Shown: piece after piece, positions 29,062-39,173 of the stretch
Position numbering within the stretch: position 1 is the first letter of the stretch
Layout: each line of letters opens with the position of its first letter
Origin: Solidesulfovibrio magneticus
GTDB lineage: Bacteria > Desulfobacterota > Desulfovibrionia > Desulfovibrionales > Desulfovibrionaceae
Assembly (NCBI GenBank): GCA_002482565.1
Contig: DLGG01000138.1
Location: 92,127 to 156,126, forward strand
DNA: 64,000 bases
Direction: 5' to 3'
The notes under the pieces: model-generated
What the model was told of the DNA's origin: nothing
The model's input: the letters and a program-made list of their open reading frames with translations, nothing else
Database searches by the model: none
Position numbers and translations under genes: made by a program

Positions 29062-31095
29062 ATGCCGAATTCCGAGCCTCACCGCTGGCTGCCGCATTGG
29101 CTTGGCCCCATGCCGAATCGTGTATCACTTCTCTATGCCCTGTTCGGGCTGGTCTGGATTCTTGGCTCTGACAATCTGGCCGATGCCTTGTTCCGGCACG
29201 ATCCGGATATCCTGTTGCGGGTTTCCTCCCTCAAGGGGTTCTTCTTTGTGGGCCTGACCTCGGTGCTGCTCTACACCTTGCTGCGCCGCTACGACGACGC
29301 CTACCGTCAGAAAGAACACGAACTGCGAGAAAGCGAGGAACGCCACCGGTTGGTGGTGGAGTACGCCCCGGACGCCATTCTCATCCACGACGGCGTGCGG
29401 TTTGTGTACGCCAACCCGGAGGCGGCCAAGCTGTTTGGCGCGCCGTCGGCCCAGGCCATTGAAGGCCGGGAGATCATGGATTTCGTGGACGAGCAGGCCC
29501 AGGCTTCGGTGCGTGAACGCATCCGACAGAACATTGTCGAACGGACGCCGGCTTTGCTGCGGGAACAGCGGTATCGTCGCCTGGACGGCGGCGTCATTGA
29601 GGCGGAAGTGGCGGCCGTGCCCTTTGAAACCAGCAATGGTCCCGGCGCGCTGGTTTTCATGCGTGACGTGGGACCGCGCAAAGCCGCGGAGCGAAGCCTG
29701 CACCGCAGTGAACGCCAATATCGACTCTTGGCCGACAATGCCCATGATCTCATCAACATTTTTGACGAAAATCTGGACCTCACCTACGTCAGCCCCTCCG
29801 TGACCCGGCTGTTGGGATTTTCCGTTGCCGAGGCCCTGGCCCGACCCCTGGACGTCGGCCTGACGCCGGATTCAGCCCGGCGCGTCGCCGAGGTCTTCCG
29901 CCAGGACCCGGCCAAGCCCGTGGACAACAATTTCGTGCGCAAGCTTGAAATCGAAGCCTATCGCCGGGACGGCTCCACGGTGTGGCTGGAATCCATGATC
30001 CGCGGCGTTTTTGACCGGTCAGGCGCATTTAGAGGCTATATCGCCGTGTCGCGCGACATCAGCGACCGCAAGCGGGCCGAGACGGAACTGGAACTTTCCA
30101 GGCAATTCAGCACGCTTATTCTGGAAGCCATTCCCGATCCGGTGTTCGTCAAGGACAGCGCCCACCGTTTCGTCCTGGCCAACGAAGCGTTGTGCGCCAT
30201 GCTCGGGCAGCCCGCCGAGGCTCTTATTGGCAAAAGCGACGAAGATTTCGTGCCCATTGAGCAGGCGGCGGTCTTTGTCGAGCGCGACAATATCGTTTTG
30301 GAGACCGGCCAACCCGATCTGTACGAGGAATACCTGACCGACGCCACGGGACAGGTGCGCACGTTGCTGACGCGCAAGGGGCTTTTTGTCGATCACCGAG
30401 GCCAGCGCTTCATTGTCGGCGTCATCCGCGACATGACGGCGGAAAAAGTCCGGGAACGGGAGCTGCGTGACTCGCTGGCAGAAAAGGAAGTGCTGCTTAA
30501 AGAAGTACACCACCGGGTCAAGAACAATCTGCAAATCATTTCCAGTCTGCTGTTTTTGCAAAAAGACGCGATGACCGACCCGGTGTTGCAGGGCGCGCTG
30601 GAGGAAAGCCGCAACCGCATCGCTTCCATGGCGCTCATTCACGAGGAACTTTACCGTTCGGGCGATCTGGCCCGGGTGGACATCAAGGAGTATCTGGAGC
30701 GCTTGGCCCCCAAGGTGGTCCACGCCCTGCGCGGAGCCAAAAGCGTCGGCTTTGCCCTTGCCCTGGGCGATTGCCGGGTGTCCGTGGACAAGGCCATCCC
30801 TATCGGGCTTATCGTCAACGAACTGCTCACTAACGCGGTCAAGCACGGACTGGCCGACCGGGATGCCGGGTCCATCCGGGTACGGCTGGAGCGCGACGGC
30901 GGCTTGGCCCACATCACGGTGGAAGACGACGGCACGGGTTTGCCGTCGGGCTTTCATCCCGACGCCACCCGGACCCTGGGGATGCAGCTCGTGGTGCAGC
31001 TCACCCGCCAGTTGCGGGGTACCCTGTCGTTTGGAAGCAGCGGCGAGGGGGCGTTTTTCCGCTTGAGCTTTGCCCCCGAGGACAGCGCTTCCTAG
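29062..31095 (+). CDS. Multi-PAS sensor histidine kinase (HisKA_2/HWE-like type)
   Basis: 677 aa. Two hydrophobic segments at ~20-37 and ~55-75, then PAS domains at ~90-210, ~220-345 and ~350-465. A HisKA_2-type dimerisation domain follows, with phospho-His in LKEVHHRVKNNLQ (residue ~482), then an HATPase with NELLTNAVKHG and DDGTGLP. The HHRVKNN box marks the family often paired with stand-alone or PAS-linked regulators. ATG 29062 has GGAG upstream; ATG 29110 is possible. No cognate regulator is adjacent. It ends converging with a glycosyltransferase gene, overlapping by four bases. Confidence 0.9.
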   Translation: MPNSEPHRWLPHWLGPMPNRVSLLYALFGLVWILGSDNLADALFRHDPDILLRVSSLKGFFFVGLTSVLLYTLLRRYDDAYRQKEHELRESEERHRLVVEYAPDAILIHDGVRFVYANPEAAKLFGAPSAQAIEGREIMDFVDEQAQASVRERIRQNIVERTPALLREQRYRRLDGGVIEAEVAAVPFETSNGPGALVFMRDVGPRKAAERSLHRSERQYRLLADNAHDLINIFDENLDLTYVSPSVTRLLGFSVAEALARPLDVGLTPDSARRVAEVFRQDPAKPVDNNFVRKLEIEAYRRDGSTVWLESMIRGVFDRSGAFRGYIAVSRDISDRKRAETELELSRQFSTLILEAIPDPVFVKDSAHRFVLANEALCAMLGQPAEALIGKSDEDFVPIEQAAVFVERDNIVLETGQPDLYEEYLTDATGQVRTLLTRKGLFVDHRGQRFIVGVIRDMTAEKVRERELRDSLAEKEVLLKEVHHRVKNNLQIISSLLFLQKDAMTDPVLQGALEESRNRIASMALIHEELYRSGDLARVDIKEYLERLAPKVVHALRGAKSVGFALALGDCRVSVDKAIPIGLIVNELLTNAVKHGLADRDAGSIRVRLERDGGLAHITVEDDGTGLPSGFHPDATRTLGMQLVVQLTRQLRGTLSFGSSGEGAFFRLSFAPEDSAS

Positions 31096-32768
31096 ACGCA
31101 GTCCCTGCGGATCGGGAGGTCAGGTCCGGCCTCGGCCAGCTCCTCGTATTTGCGGCGCAGATCGCTTACGGCCGTCTCCCTTTGGGCGGCGGCCATGGCT
31201 GCGTAGCGCCCGGCGTGCTTGGCGGCGAGCTTGTGCCAGTTGGCTTGCCCGCCGGCCAACTGGTCCGGGCGCGGCCGGACCAGGGCCGGAGCCGGGCGGC
31301 GGTGGGCCACGGCCAGATGTCCCTGATAGACCGGAGGCCGGCCGGCCAGGGCCAGTCGCCAGTCATGGTCCACGTCGTCGTACTGCGACGGGCTGAAGCG
31401 GATGTCAAAGCCGCCGGCTTCAAGCAGGCGCTCCCGACGAAAGAGATGACAGCAGCCCATGACGGTCAGACACGGCCGCAGGTGGGCAAATCCCCCGAAA
31501 TCAAATCCCTGGGCATGAAGGCCCGAGAGCTGCGGCTCCTCCTGGCCGGGTTCTGGCGGCAGGAGCATGGCGTCGACGCCCTGGGCAATGGCCGGGTTGG
31601 CGGCGTCCAGGACCCGGCACCCCCACACGCCGGCCTCGGGATAGGCCTCGGCGGCGGCGGCCAGCCGGGCGAGCCAGTCCGTCGGCAGGTCCACGTCGTC
31701 GTCGAGGTAGGCGACATGGGCGGCTTGGGCCAGCCGATCGTCGCTGGCCAGCCAGTTGCGGGCGGCCGGCGCGCCGACGTTGACCGGCAGCCGGATGGCG
31801 GCCAGGCGGTCGGTCCCGACCCGGTCGGCCCAGGCGGCGACCACGTCGGGCGTGGCGTCGCCGGAGGCGTTGTCGAGCAGCAGCGTGCGCACGGTTCCTT
31901 CCACCACGGAAACATCCGTGGCAAACAGGCTGGCCAGGGTTTTGTTCAGGTCGTCGGCCTTGTTGAAGGTGTAAAGGGCCACGCACAGGTCGCCGGCCAG
32001 CCGCCCCAGGCGGCGGCGACGCCCCGAGGTCAGATCGTATAAGGCCAGACCGGCCGAGACGTGCTCGGGCATGAGCCGCAGGAGGTCGGCCAGGGCTGTT
32101 GCCGCGATGTCCTCCCGGCCGGCGGCCAGGGCGGCCAAAGGGCGGCGAAATAGTCCGGCCGGCCAGGGGGCCAGGGCCTGGGCCGCGTCGTAGGCGGTCA
32201 GAGCGGCCGGGGCGTCGCCGCGTAGCAGGGCCAGATCGCCCGCGACTTTGTGTCCCAGGGGCGTCAGATCGCCGGCCAGGGCCAGCCCGGCCAGGGCGGC
32301 GGCCCGGTCGAAATCCCGGCCGAGAATGGCCCGATGCAGGGCGATGTGGAGCCAGAACAAGGCGGCTCGGCCGTTTCGGATCTCGTTTTCCAGATAGGCG
32401 TCGATGCGTCCCAGGTTGCCCCCGGCCAGGAGCCGCTCATAGTAGGCGACGCTCTCGGGCGGCCGGAACCGGGCGGCCACGGTTTCGACCAGGGCGGCGA
32501 AGGCCGGGTCGATCCGCCCCGGGGACGCGGCGCGAAGCGCCTTTGCCAGGGCGGCGGCCGTCGGGCCGTAAAGCGGGTCTTCCTCCAAAGCGGCGGCCAG
32601 GAGTTGGCGGTGCAGGCGCGGCCAGTCGGCGCTGTCCGGCGTTTTCTCCCCAGCCGCCTGGGCCATGGCGGCCGCCCGCAGCAAGTGGTCGCGGCCAAGG
32701 GTTCCGGCCAGGAGCAGATCGGCCAGCGTCCGCGGAAAATCAGGCGCGTCAAACCAGATGTTGGTCAT
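31092..32768 (-). CDS. GT2-family glycosyltransferase with long N-terminal helical region
   Basis: 558 aa. The first ~290 residues are Ala/Leu-rich helices resembling degenerate TPR (for example GDLALLRGDAPAALTAYDAAQAL). The C-terminal part is a GT-A fold starting at VALYTFNKADDLNKTL, with the nucleotide-sugar metal motif AYLDDDVDLP and an acceptor-side YDDVDHDWRLALAG. It should transfer a sugar in the cytoplasm, possibly to protein (flagellin or pilin) or to a surface glycan. Two ATGs (32771, 32768) overlap the stop of the upstream glycosyltransferase; AAGGAGG is spaced best for 32768. The pair is thus tightly coupled. Confidence 0.82.
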   Translation of the reverse strand: MTNIWFDAPDFPRTLADLLLAGTLGRDHLLRAAAMAQAAGEKTPDSADWPRLHRQLLAAALEEDPLYGPTAAALAKALRAASPGRIDPAFAALVETVAARFRPPESVAYYERLLAGGNLGRIDAYLENEIRNGRAALFWLHIALHRAILGRDFDRAAALAGLALAGDLTPLGHKVAGDLALLRGDAPAALTAYDAAQALAPWPAGLFRRPLAALAAGREDIAATALADLLRLMPEHVSAGLALYDLTSGRRRRLGRLAGDLCVALYTFNKADDLNKTLASLFATDVSVVEGTVRTLLLDNASGDATPDVVAAWADRVGTDRLAAIRLPVNVGAPAARNWLASDDRLAQAAHVAYLDDDVDLPTDWLARLAAAAEAYPEAGVWGCRVLDAANPAIAQGVDAMLLPPEPGQEEPQLSGLHAQGFDFGGFAHLRPCLTVMGCCHLFRRERLLEAGGFDIRFSPSQYDDVDHDWRLALAGRPPVYQGHLAVAHRRPAPALVRPRPDQLAGGQANWHKLAAKHAGRYAAMAAAQRETAVSDLRRKYEELAEAGPDLPIRRDCV

Positions 32769-33805
32769 CATGGGCCTCCTTGGGCAACGTCCCGCCAGAG
32801 CTCGCCGTAAACGGCGGCCTGGGCGCTGAGCAAATGGACACGGCCAAGAGTTTCCCGGGCCTGGAGGGCCAGACGGCGGCGCAGGCCGGCGTCGGCGACC
32901 AGCCGGGCCACGGCCTGGGCCCAATCCCCGGGGTCCGGGCCGACGAGGAGGCCGGTGCGCCCATCTTCCACCGCCTCCCGGTAGGGCGGCAGATCGGCGC
33001 AGACGCTTGCTGCCCCGGCAGCGGTGTATTCCTGCCATTTGACCGCGCTCTTGACCCGGTTAAAAGGCGTGTCGGCCAGGGGGGCTAGGCCAATGGACAG
33101 CCCCAGTCGCGGCAGACGGGCGGCGTAGGCGGCGTAGTCGGCGGCAAAGGGGACAGCGGTTGTGCCGGTCGGAAAACCCGGCGGCGTGGGGCAGCCGAAG
33201 CAAACGAACCGGCCGGTGAAATCGGGTTGTCGGGCGAGTTCGCCAAGGGCCGGGGCAAGCCGGGCCAGATCGGCGGCATGGGATGGCGTGCCGGCAAAGC
33301 CGATGGCGGCTACGGGACGTTGCGGCGGCGCGACAAGGTTCCACAGGGCGTCGGGCAGGAAGTTGGGCAGCACCCGCACCTGTCTGGCGCGTCCGACGTA
33401 CACGGCGGCCAGGGCCGGAGTGCTCACCGTGACGCAGGCCGCCCGGGCGATGGTGTCGCGGATGAAAGGCAAAAGCGGAGCCAGATGCGGGAAAAAAGGG
33501 TGGTCGGGCGGCGTGGCCTCGAAATCGTCGTCGGTGTCGTACACCACGGGCTTGCCGCTGGCAAAGGCCGCTTCGATGACGGAAGCCGTGGCCGGTCCGG
33601 GAAAAAAACGCTGGATGAGGATGAGGTCGGCCGACTCGATAACGGCCGCACTCACGGCATGGCCGGCTCCTTGGGAGGCGACTCCGGGCAGCAGGCGTAC
33701 GGCCGGCCCCAGGACCCTGGCCGGTTCGTAAACCCGAAGCCGGGCGCAGGCGGCAAAGGGATCGTCGAAACCGTAGTAGGCTATGGCGAGGGGCGAGGGC
33801 GGCAT
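32768..33805 (-). CDS. GT4-family (GT-B fold) glycosyltransferase
   Basis: 345 aa. The N-terminal half has ADLILIQRFFPG and GKPVVYDTDDDFEATPPDHP, the C-terminal half FAGTPSHAADL and the nucleotide-sugar region VKWQEYTAAGAASVCADLPPYREAVEDGRTGLLV, whose PYREAVEDG corresponds to the conserved E-x7-E of GT4 enzymes. It overlaps the next gene's start. Acceptor unknown; likely works on the same glycan as its partner. Start ATG 33805; no strong ribosome-binding site was noted. Confidence 0.82.
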   Translation of the reverse strand: MPPSPLAIAYYGFDDPFAACARLRVYEPARVLGPAVRLLPGVASQGAGHAVSAAVIESADLILIQRFFPGPATASVIEAAFASGKPVVYDTDDDFEATPPDHPFFPHLAPLLPFIRDTIARAACVTVSTPALAAVYVGRARQVRVLPNFLPDALWNLVAPPQRPVAAIGFAGTPSHAADLARLAPALGELARQPDFTGRFVCFGCPTPPGFPTGTTAVPFAADYAAYAARLPRLGLSIGLAPLADTPFNRVKSAVKWQEYTAAGAASVCADLPPYREAVEDGRTGLLVGPDPGDWAQAVARLVADAGLRRRLALQARETLGRVHLLSAQAAVYGELWRDVAQGGP

Positions 33806-33816
33806 GGGCGGCGCGG

Positions 33817-33851
33817 GGCGCTTGCCCGGAACAGGTCACCGGGCAAGCGCC
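33817..33851 (-). terminator. 13-bp perfect hairpin just after the chemoreceptor gene
   Basis: GGCGCTTGCCCGG / CCGGGCAAGCGCC with a 9-base loop, 12 bases beyond the chemoreceptor stop on the minus strand. There is no T tract, so it may attenuate rather than fully terminate before the glycosyltransferase pair, or protect the mRNA end. Confidence 0.5.
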
Positions 33852-33862
33852 AGAGTGAGGCC

Positions 33863-35992
33863 TTAGGCTCCAAGAGCCTTGGGACCTTTTTGCGGCGAGC
33901 GGAAGACGATTTCGGCCCGGGCCGTGTGGGGATCGTTATACGACACGGTAATATCCACGGATTCCTTGAAGAACTCGGCGGCCCCGCGCAAGATGCCCTC
34001 GTAGTATTCCGGGTAGCCGCGCTTGGACATGTAGGTCATGACCAGACGATTGCCCTGGTCTTCGTAGCTGAAGCGGGGGGGCATGAGTCCCGGCATGTCC
34101 TTGGTGAGCCGGGCATGAGTGTCGTTCATGGTCAGATAGAATTCCTTGAGGGTGTCGCCCTTGAAATAGCGCGGGTAGTGCTTGTGGAAGCCCTTGATGG
34201 TGTAGCGGCCAAGGGCCAGGAAAACGTCCTTGACGGTCTTGCCGGCTTTCTGGGCGGCCAGTTCGGCCATCTGGCGCAGCACCTGGTCCGGGTAATTCTG
34301 GGTGGGCAGGAAGGTGGGGTGCCCCATGTCTTCCTGCATGGCTTCGTAGACGGCCTGGCCGTACTGGTCCTTGATGAATTCCTGCATGAGCTTGGGCAGG
34401 ATGCCCTTCATGTTGCCGCTGGATTCCCTGAGGTGGACGGCAGTTGACTGACGCTGGGCAAAGGTCGTGGCCAGGGTGAGCAAGGAATTGGCCAGCTCGG
34501 CCAGTTCACGGGTGGCCTGGGCGGTTTGGCCCGCGCCTTCGTCAGCCTCGGCGGCCACATGGGCGATGACCTCGATATTGCGGTTGATCTCTTCGGCGGC
34601 GGCGGATTGCTGCTCGGCGGCCGTGGCGATCTGGCTGACCTGCCCGTTGACCTCGCGGATGCGGGCCATGATGCGTTCCAGGGATTCGCCGGCCTTGTGG
34701 GTGGCCTCGGTGCTGGCCGCCACCCGGGCTTCGGTCTCCTGCATGGAGGCCACGGCGTGCTGGGAGCCGTCCTGGATTTCGCGGATGGATTTTTCCACTT
34801 CCTTGGTGGCGGTCATGGTCTTTTCAGCCAGCTTTCTGACCTCGTCAGCGACCACCGCGAAGCCACGACCGGCATCGCCGGCCCGGGCCGCCTCGATGGC
34901 GGCATTGAGCGCAAGCAAGTTGGTCTGGTCGGCGATGTCGTTGATGACGCTGATGATGCGGCCGATCTCGGCGGCCTGGCCGTCCAGGGAGGTGAGCACC
35001 TGGCCGAGCTTGCCGGCGGATTCGGCCACGGCCTTGATGCCGGACACGGCTTCCCGGACTTCCACCGAGCCGGTTTCGGCGGCTGTGTTGGCGCTTTCAG
35101 CGGCGTCGGAAGTCTGGGCGGCGTTTTTGGCCACTTCCATGACCGTGGCCGTCATTTCTTCCATGGCCGTGGCCACGGCGTCGGACTGGCCTTTTTGTTG
35201 TTGGGCGCCCCGGGCCTGTTCGTCGGAGGAGGCGGACAGCTCTTCCGAGGCCGAAGCCACGCGCTGGGCCAGTTCGTTGATCTCGCCGCCGAGGTTGCGC
35301 AGTTCGGCCTGGGCGTGCTCCAGTTCCTCCTGCTTGGCCCGCAGCGGCGTCAGGTCGGTCAGCGTGGCCACCGCACCGAGCAAGTCGCCGCGCAGGCCGT
35401 GGAAGCAGGCGACGAAGAAAAAGCAGGGCAGAATGCGGCCGTCCCACAAGGTCAAATCGCGTTCAGCCTGCAAGGCCTTGCCTTGGCCGAGGCATTGTTC
35501 CGTCAGTGATATGCCGGTTTTGTTGTAAACGGCCTGGCTGACGGTCTTGCCCACGACCTCTTTTTTGGGCTTGCGCAACATGTCGCACAAGCTTTGGCTG
35601 CAATGGGTGATGATGCCGTCTTTGTTGGTGATGAAAAACGGTGTGCTGACGGCATTGACCGCGCCACGATAATACTCTCGTCGCAGCATATTGAAGGAAA
35701 GGGCTTGAGCGGCCTGTTCACCAAGCGGTCCGAGTGCTTTCCAGGAATTGACGTCGTCGATATGAAATGCGGTTGGATCGTTGTTGATCGTCAGCAATCC
35801 CTGATGCAGCATTCGTATGGGTGCATTGACCCGGGAAGCGAGGACAACGGAGGCGATGCAGCCGACAACAGCTACCGGAATGGCGATATATAAGCTGGGG
35901 AAGAAGGCGATGACGACGAGGCAAGCACTGAGAGCAAGGCCCAGCAGCAGGGTAGGCGCGCCGGGCGACGGCGTGGCGCTATGGTCGTTCAT
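33863..35992 (-). CDS. Methyl-accepting chemotaxis protein with C-terminal H-NOX haem domain
   Basis: 709 aa. Two membrane helices in residues ~12-55, a PAS-like domain (~85-200), the MCP signalling domain (~210-505) with the hairpin tip [18 protein letters not shown], then an H-NOX domain from ~528. Proximal haem ligand His626 (MNDTHARL), haem-propionate motif Y654-x-S656-x-R658, and Tyr663 at the position equal to the distal Tyr140 of the O2-binding Thermoanaerobacter H-NOX. This predicts an O2/NO-responsive receptor. ATG 35992 has GGAG upstream; the longer frame lacks support. H-NOX at the C-terminus after the signalling domain is unusual. Confidence 0.9.
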   Translation of the reverse strand: MNDHSATPSPGAPTLLLGLALSACLVVIAFFPSLYIAIPVAVVGCIASVVLASRVNAPIRMLHQGLLTINNDPTAFHIDDVNSWKALGPLGEQAAQALSFNMLRREYYRGAVNAVSTPFFITNKDGIITHCSQSLCDMLRKPKKEVVGKTVSQAVYNKTGISLTEQCLGQGKALQAERDLTLWDGRILPCFFFVACFHGLRGDLLGAVATLTDLTPLRAKQEELEHAQAELRNLGGEINELAQRVASASEELSASSDEQARGAQQQKGQSDAVATAMEEMTATVMEVAKNAAQTSDAAESANTAAETGSVEVREAVSGIKAVAESAGKLGQVLTSLDGQAAEIGRIISVINDIADQTNLLALNAAIEAARAGDAGRGFAVVADEVRKLAEKTMTATKEVEKSIREIQDGSQHAVASMQETEARVAASTEATHKAGESLERIMARIREVNGQVSQIATAAEQQSAAAEEINRNIEVIAHVAAEADEGAGQTAQATRELAELANSLLTLATTFAQRQSTAVHLRESSGNMKGILPKLMQEFIKDQYGQAVYEAMQEDMGHPTFLPTQNYPDQVLRQMAELAAQKAGKTVKDVFLALGRYTIKGFHKHYPRYFKGDTLKEFYLTMNDTHARLTKDMPGLMPPRFSYEDQGNRLVMTYMSKRGYPEYYEGILRGAAEFFKESVDITVSYNDPHTARAEIVFRSPQKGPKALGA

Positions 35993-36019
35993 GGATGCTC
36001 CTGATTCCAATTTGTTTTC

Positions 36020-36048
36020 ATACAATACTATTCGAGGCGAAAGGTCAA
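36020..36048 (-). promoter_or_regulatory. Putative sigma-70 promoter for the chemoreceptor gene
   Basis: Minus strand TTGACC (36048-36043) with TTGTAT at 17-base spacing (36025-36020) or TATTGT at 15. It lies in an AT-rich gap 28 bases before the ATG. The -35 is good, the -10 is weak. Confidence 0.35.
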
Positions 36049-36088
36049 TACTGTTTGAGATGGTAAGGCGGCGTATTCAGTTGCTTTA

Positions 36089-37792
36089 TTAGTAATTGGA
36101 GGCCGTAGCCGGCAAAACGGCAGGCAAGCGGCCCGAGAAGCGATAGGGGCCGAATAACCCCTGATACAGCGCCTCCAGGCTGGCCGGAGCTTCGCCGTAG
36201 GTGGCCAGCCGCGCACCGGACTGCGGAGCCAGGGCCAGATCGTAGGGCGACTGGGCCGCCACAAGCACGAACTTGGGGCCGGTTTTGTCGGCCAATTCCC
36301 GGGCCAGCCGTGCCTGGCCCGGCCGACGGCGCAGGTCTGTGGCCAAAAAGACGACGCTGCCGGCCCCGGCCGCCGTGTCGAGGGCCTGGGCGATGGCCGC
36401 GTCATCGGGATCGACCGGTAAAAAGAGCGTGCGCGGACCGGGCCAGGCGGCGATGGCCGCTTCGGCCTCGGCGTCCACGGCCTCGCGGCCAAGGCGCGGC
36501 CGGATGACCAGAGTGGCCTCGGCGGGCAGGGGCAGGGCAGGGCTTGTTGGTCCCAGAGCCGTGAGGCTGCGTCTGGCGATGCGGCGGGCCAGCACGGCGT
36601 CTTCGGGGCGGCCGATCAGGCTGGCCGGGTCGGGGGCGGGTTTGGCCAGGGCGGCGGCGTCCAAAAGGCCGTAGCGTTCCTTGAGGCGAAGGACGCGCCC
36701 CACGGCGGCGTTGAGCCGGGCCATGGGCACCCGGCCCGAACGCACGGCCTCGGCGACGGCGTCCATGGCGGCTAGGCGTTCGGCCGGCGAGCGGCCGGCG
36801 TCGGCGCCGATGAGGAGCACGTCGGCCCCGGCGGCCAAGGCCCGCACCGAGGCTTCGGGGATGCCGTAGGTGTCGGCCACGGCGCCCATGCCCAGGGAAT
36901 CCGTGAAGATGACGCCGTCAAAACCCATGCGGCCGCGCAGCGTCCCTTCCAGAATCCGGCGCGACAGGGTGGCCGGCAGGTCGGGTTCGCCGTCCAGGGC
37001 CGGGACCACCATATGGGCGGTCATGACCGCCGGCGCGCCGGCGGCGAAGGCGGCCCGGAAAGGCGGAAAATCTAGCTTGTCCAGGGCGGCGGCGTCATGG
37101 TCCGAGCGCGGCAGGCCGACATGGGAATCGATGGTCGTGTCGCCGTGGCCGGGGAAGTGTTTGGGCGTGCAGATCATGCCGGCGGCGGCGTAGCCGGCCG
37201 TGGCCGCTCCCGTGAAACGGGCCACGTCGGCCGGCGCGGAGCCAAAGGACCTGATGCCGATAACCGGATTGGCCGGATTGACGTTGACGTCGGCCACGGG
37301 CGCGAAATTGACGTTGATGCCCACGGCCCGCAATTCCCGGGCCGTGGCCGAGGCGGCCAGGCGGGCCAGATCGGCCCGGCCGGTGGCGGCCTGGGCCATC
37401 TGGCTGGGAAAAAGGGTGAAGCCTTTGCGCAGCCGGGCCACGGGCGCGCCTTCCTGGTCCACGCCGACCAAAAGGCCCAGGCCATGCCTGGTCGCGGCGG
37501 ACGCCGCCTGCAGTCCGGCGTTGAGGGCGGCCACCTGCCCGGGGGATTCGATGTTGCCCGGGGCGCTGTAAAGGATGACGCCGCCGAGATGCCGCTGTCG
37601 GATCAGGCCGGCGATGTCGTCGGAAACGGCCTGGCCAGCGAACCAGACCATGAACACCTGGCCGACTTTTTCCTCCAGGGTCATCTCCGCGACCAGTCGG
37701 GAGGCCCTGGACGCGGCCGAGGCCTCGCCCCCGGTCGCAGCGCAGGCAAGGAGAAAAGCAAGGAAACAAGCGAAAAAGCGGCAAAGAACCAT
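36089..37792 (-). CDS. Glycoside hydrolase family 3 beta-N-acetylhexosaminidase-like lipoprotein
   Basis: 567 aa. The signal peptide ends in a lipobox (FLLAC, Cys17), so it should be lipid-anchored. The GH3 barrel spans ~30-360: GVDQEGAPVARL, KHFPGHGDTTIDSHVGLP (substrate-binding and acid/base His-Asp loop typical of NagZ-type enzymes) and IFTDSLGMGAV, the nucleophile Asp segment. A second C-terminal domain follows, longer than in cytosolic NagZ (~340 aa). Likely trims peptidoglycan fragments in the periplasm. ATG 37792 has GGAG upstream; the frame open further upstream overlaps the GGDEF gene antisense-free end and is not part of it. Confidence 0.88.
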   Translation of the reverse strand: MVLCRFFACFLAFLLACAATGGEASAASRASRLVAEMTLEEKVGQVFMVWFAGQAVSDDIAGLIRQRHLGGVILYSAPGNIESPGQVAALNAGLQAASAATRHGLGLLVGVDQEGAPVARLRKGFTLFPSQMAQAATGRADLARLAASATARELRAVGINVNFAPVADVNVNPANPVIGIRSFGSAPADVARFTGAATAGYAAAGMICTPKHFPGHGDTTIDSHVGLPRSDHDAAALDKLDFPPFRAAFAAGAPAVMTAHMVVPALDGEPDLPATLSRRILEGTLRGRMGFDGVIFTDSLGMGAVADTYGIPEASVRALAAGADVLLIGADAGRSPAERLAAMDAVAEAVRSGRVPMARLNAAVGRVLRLKERYGLLDAAALAKPAPDPASLIGRPEDAVLARRIARRSLTALGPTSPALPLPAEATLVIRPRLGREAVDAEAEAAIAAWPGPRTLFLPVDPDDAAIAQALDTAAGAGSVVFLATDLRRRPGQARLARELADKTGPKFVLVAAQSPYDLALAPQSGARLATYGEAPASLEALYQGLFGPYRFSGRLPAVLPATASNY

Positions 37793-37838
37793 GAAAGGCT
37801 CCTGGGGTGGGGTTTGCTCCGGGGCGGCCCGGGGATTG

Positions 37839-39041
37839 TCAGCCGGCGGCCGGGGCGCGTTTTTCCCGGTACATGGCGGCGTCGGCGGCCCGGACGAGGT
37901 CGTCGATGTCCTGGCCCGGGACATGCAAGGCCACGCCGATGGACACGGACAGGCCGGGCAGCCCGCGCTCGGCGGCCACCTCGGCCACGCAGTCCCGGAT
38001 GCGCTCGGCCATGACGGCGGCCTCGTCGGCTCCGGCGTCGGGCATGACCACCACGAATTCGTCGCCGCCAAGCCGGGCCAGCAGGTCATAGACCCGCACC
38101 CGGGCGGCCATGGCCCGGGCCACGTCGCCAAGGACCAGGTCTCCGGCCTCGTGGCCGAAGGTGTCGTTGACGGCCTTGAACCGGTCGAGGTCGCAGAAAA
38201 GCAGGGCCACCGACGCGTCGCGGCGCGCGGACAGGCTTAAAAGCGCCGGCCCGTGGCGGCGCAGGTAGGCCCGGTTGGGGATGCCGGTCAGCTCGTCGGA
38301 CTCGCGTTGCCTGGCCAATTCCTCATGGATCTTGACGTGGAGCAGATCGCCGGCCAAAACTTCGCAGAAATGTTCCAGGAAATCCGTTCCCTTCGACGGC
38401 GTGTAGCGCGAGGGATCGACGTCGGCCATGGCCAGGACGCCGATGCGGCGCTTGGGCTGATACTTGTCGGCCAAGGGCGCGATGAAGCACGAACCGTCCC
38501 GGAGTTTGGGCTGATCGGCCAGAACGGCCGGATCGAAAAAGAAATCCGGCCGGGGCAGGGCGGCCAGAGGGCCGACGTAAACCCGGCGGGGATCGGTTCC
38601 CCGGGGCAGGGCGTTTACGGCCGCGCCCAGGGCCTTGGCCGTGGGGCAGGGGAAACCCGAAGGCACGTAGGCGGCGAATTGTTCCCGGGCAAGCAGGCAG
38701 GTCAGGGCAGCGACCCCCATGGTACGGGATAATTCCGCCAGCATGTCCGGCAGGTCGGCCATGCGCCGCAGCCGCCGGGACAGGGTCATGGCCGAGCGGA
38801 AGGTGGCGAAGGCCTGATCGTTGGCCCGGAAGATTTCCTGCATCCGCACGACCCGGGCGCCCAGACGGCGGACCTGGCCGCGCAGTTCCCCGATCTCGGC
38901 GGCCTGGCCCTCGCGGCAGGCGGCGACCTCGGCCAGGGTCTCGATGAGCCGGCGAAACTCGTCGCGCCGGCCTTCGGGAAGGAAGCGTTCCAGTTCCAGG
39001 GCCTTGGCGGCGACGGCGGTATCGTCGAGGGGGTTGCTCAT
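37839..39041 (-). CDS. Diguanylate cyclase with N-terminal GAF/DUF484-like domain
   Basis: 400 aa. Residues 1-~75 form a coiled-coil region (RGQVRRLGARVVRMQEIF), ~75-235 a GAF-like domain resembling DUF484, then GGDEF at ~240-395. The active-site loop is RLGGDEFVVV (intact GGDEF) and an RxxD inhibitory site (RVYD) precedes it by five residues, so c-di-GMP product inhibition is expected. No membrane segment. It lies 46 bases upstream of the GH3 gene on the same strand. Confidence 0.92.
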   Translation of the reverse strand: MSNPLDDTAVAAKALELERFLPEGRRDEFRRLIETLAEVAACREGQAAEIGELRGQVRRLGARVVRMQEIFRANDQAFATFRSAMTLSRRLRRMADLPDMLAELSRTMGVAALTCLLAREQFAAYVPSGFPCPTAKALGAAVNALPRGTDPRRVYVGPLAALPRPDFFFDPAVLADQPKLRDGSCFIAPLADKYQPKRRIGVLAMADVDPSRYTPSKGTDFLEHFCEVLAGDLLHVKIHEELARQRESDELTGIPNRAYLRRHGPALLSLSARRDASVALLFCDLDRFKAVNDTFGHEAGDLVLGDVARAMAARVRVYDLLARLGGDEFVVVMPDAGADEAAVMAERIRDCVAEVAAERGLPGLSVSIGVALHVPGQDIDDLVRAADAAMYREKRAPAAG

Positions 39042-39173
39042 GGGTATGTTGGGTGCGGCCGGCCGGGCTATGCTGCTTCACTTGGCTGGTAGCACCTTCA
39101 AGCCGGGGCAACAAGTCGGCCGCGTCCGTCGCGGCAATTTGTCCGAAACGCCAAGGTCCGTCATGGAGCCGGC

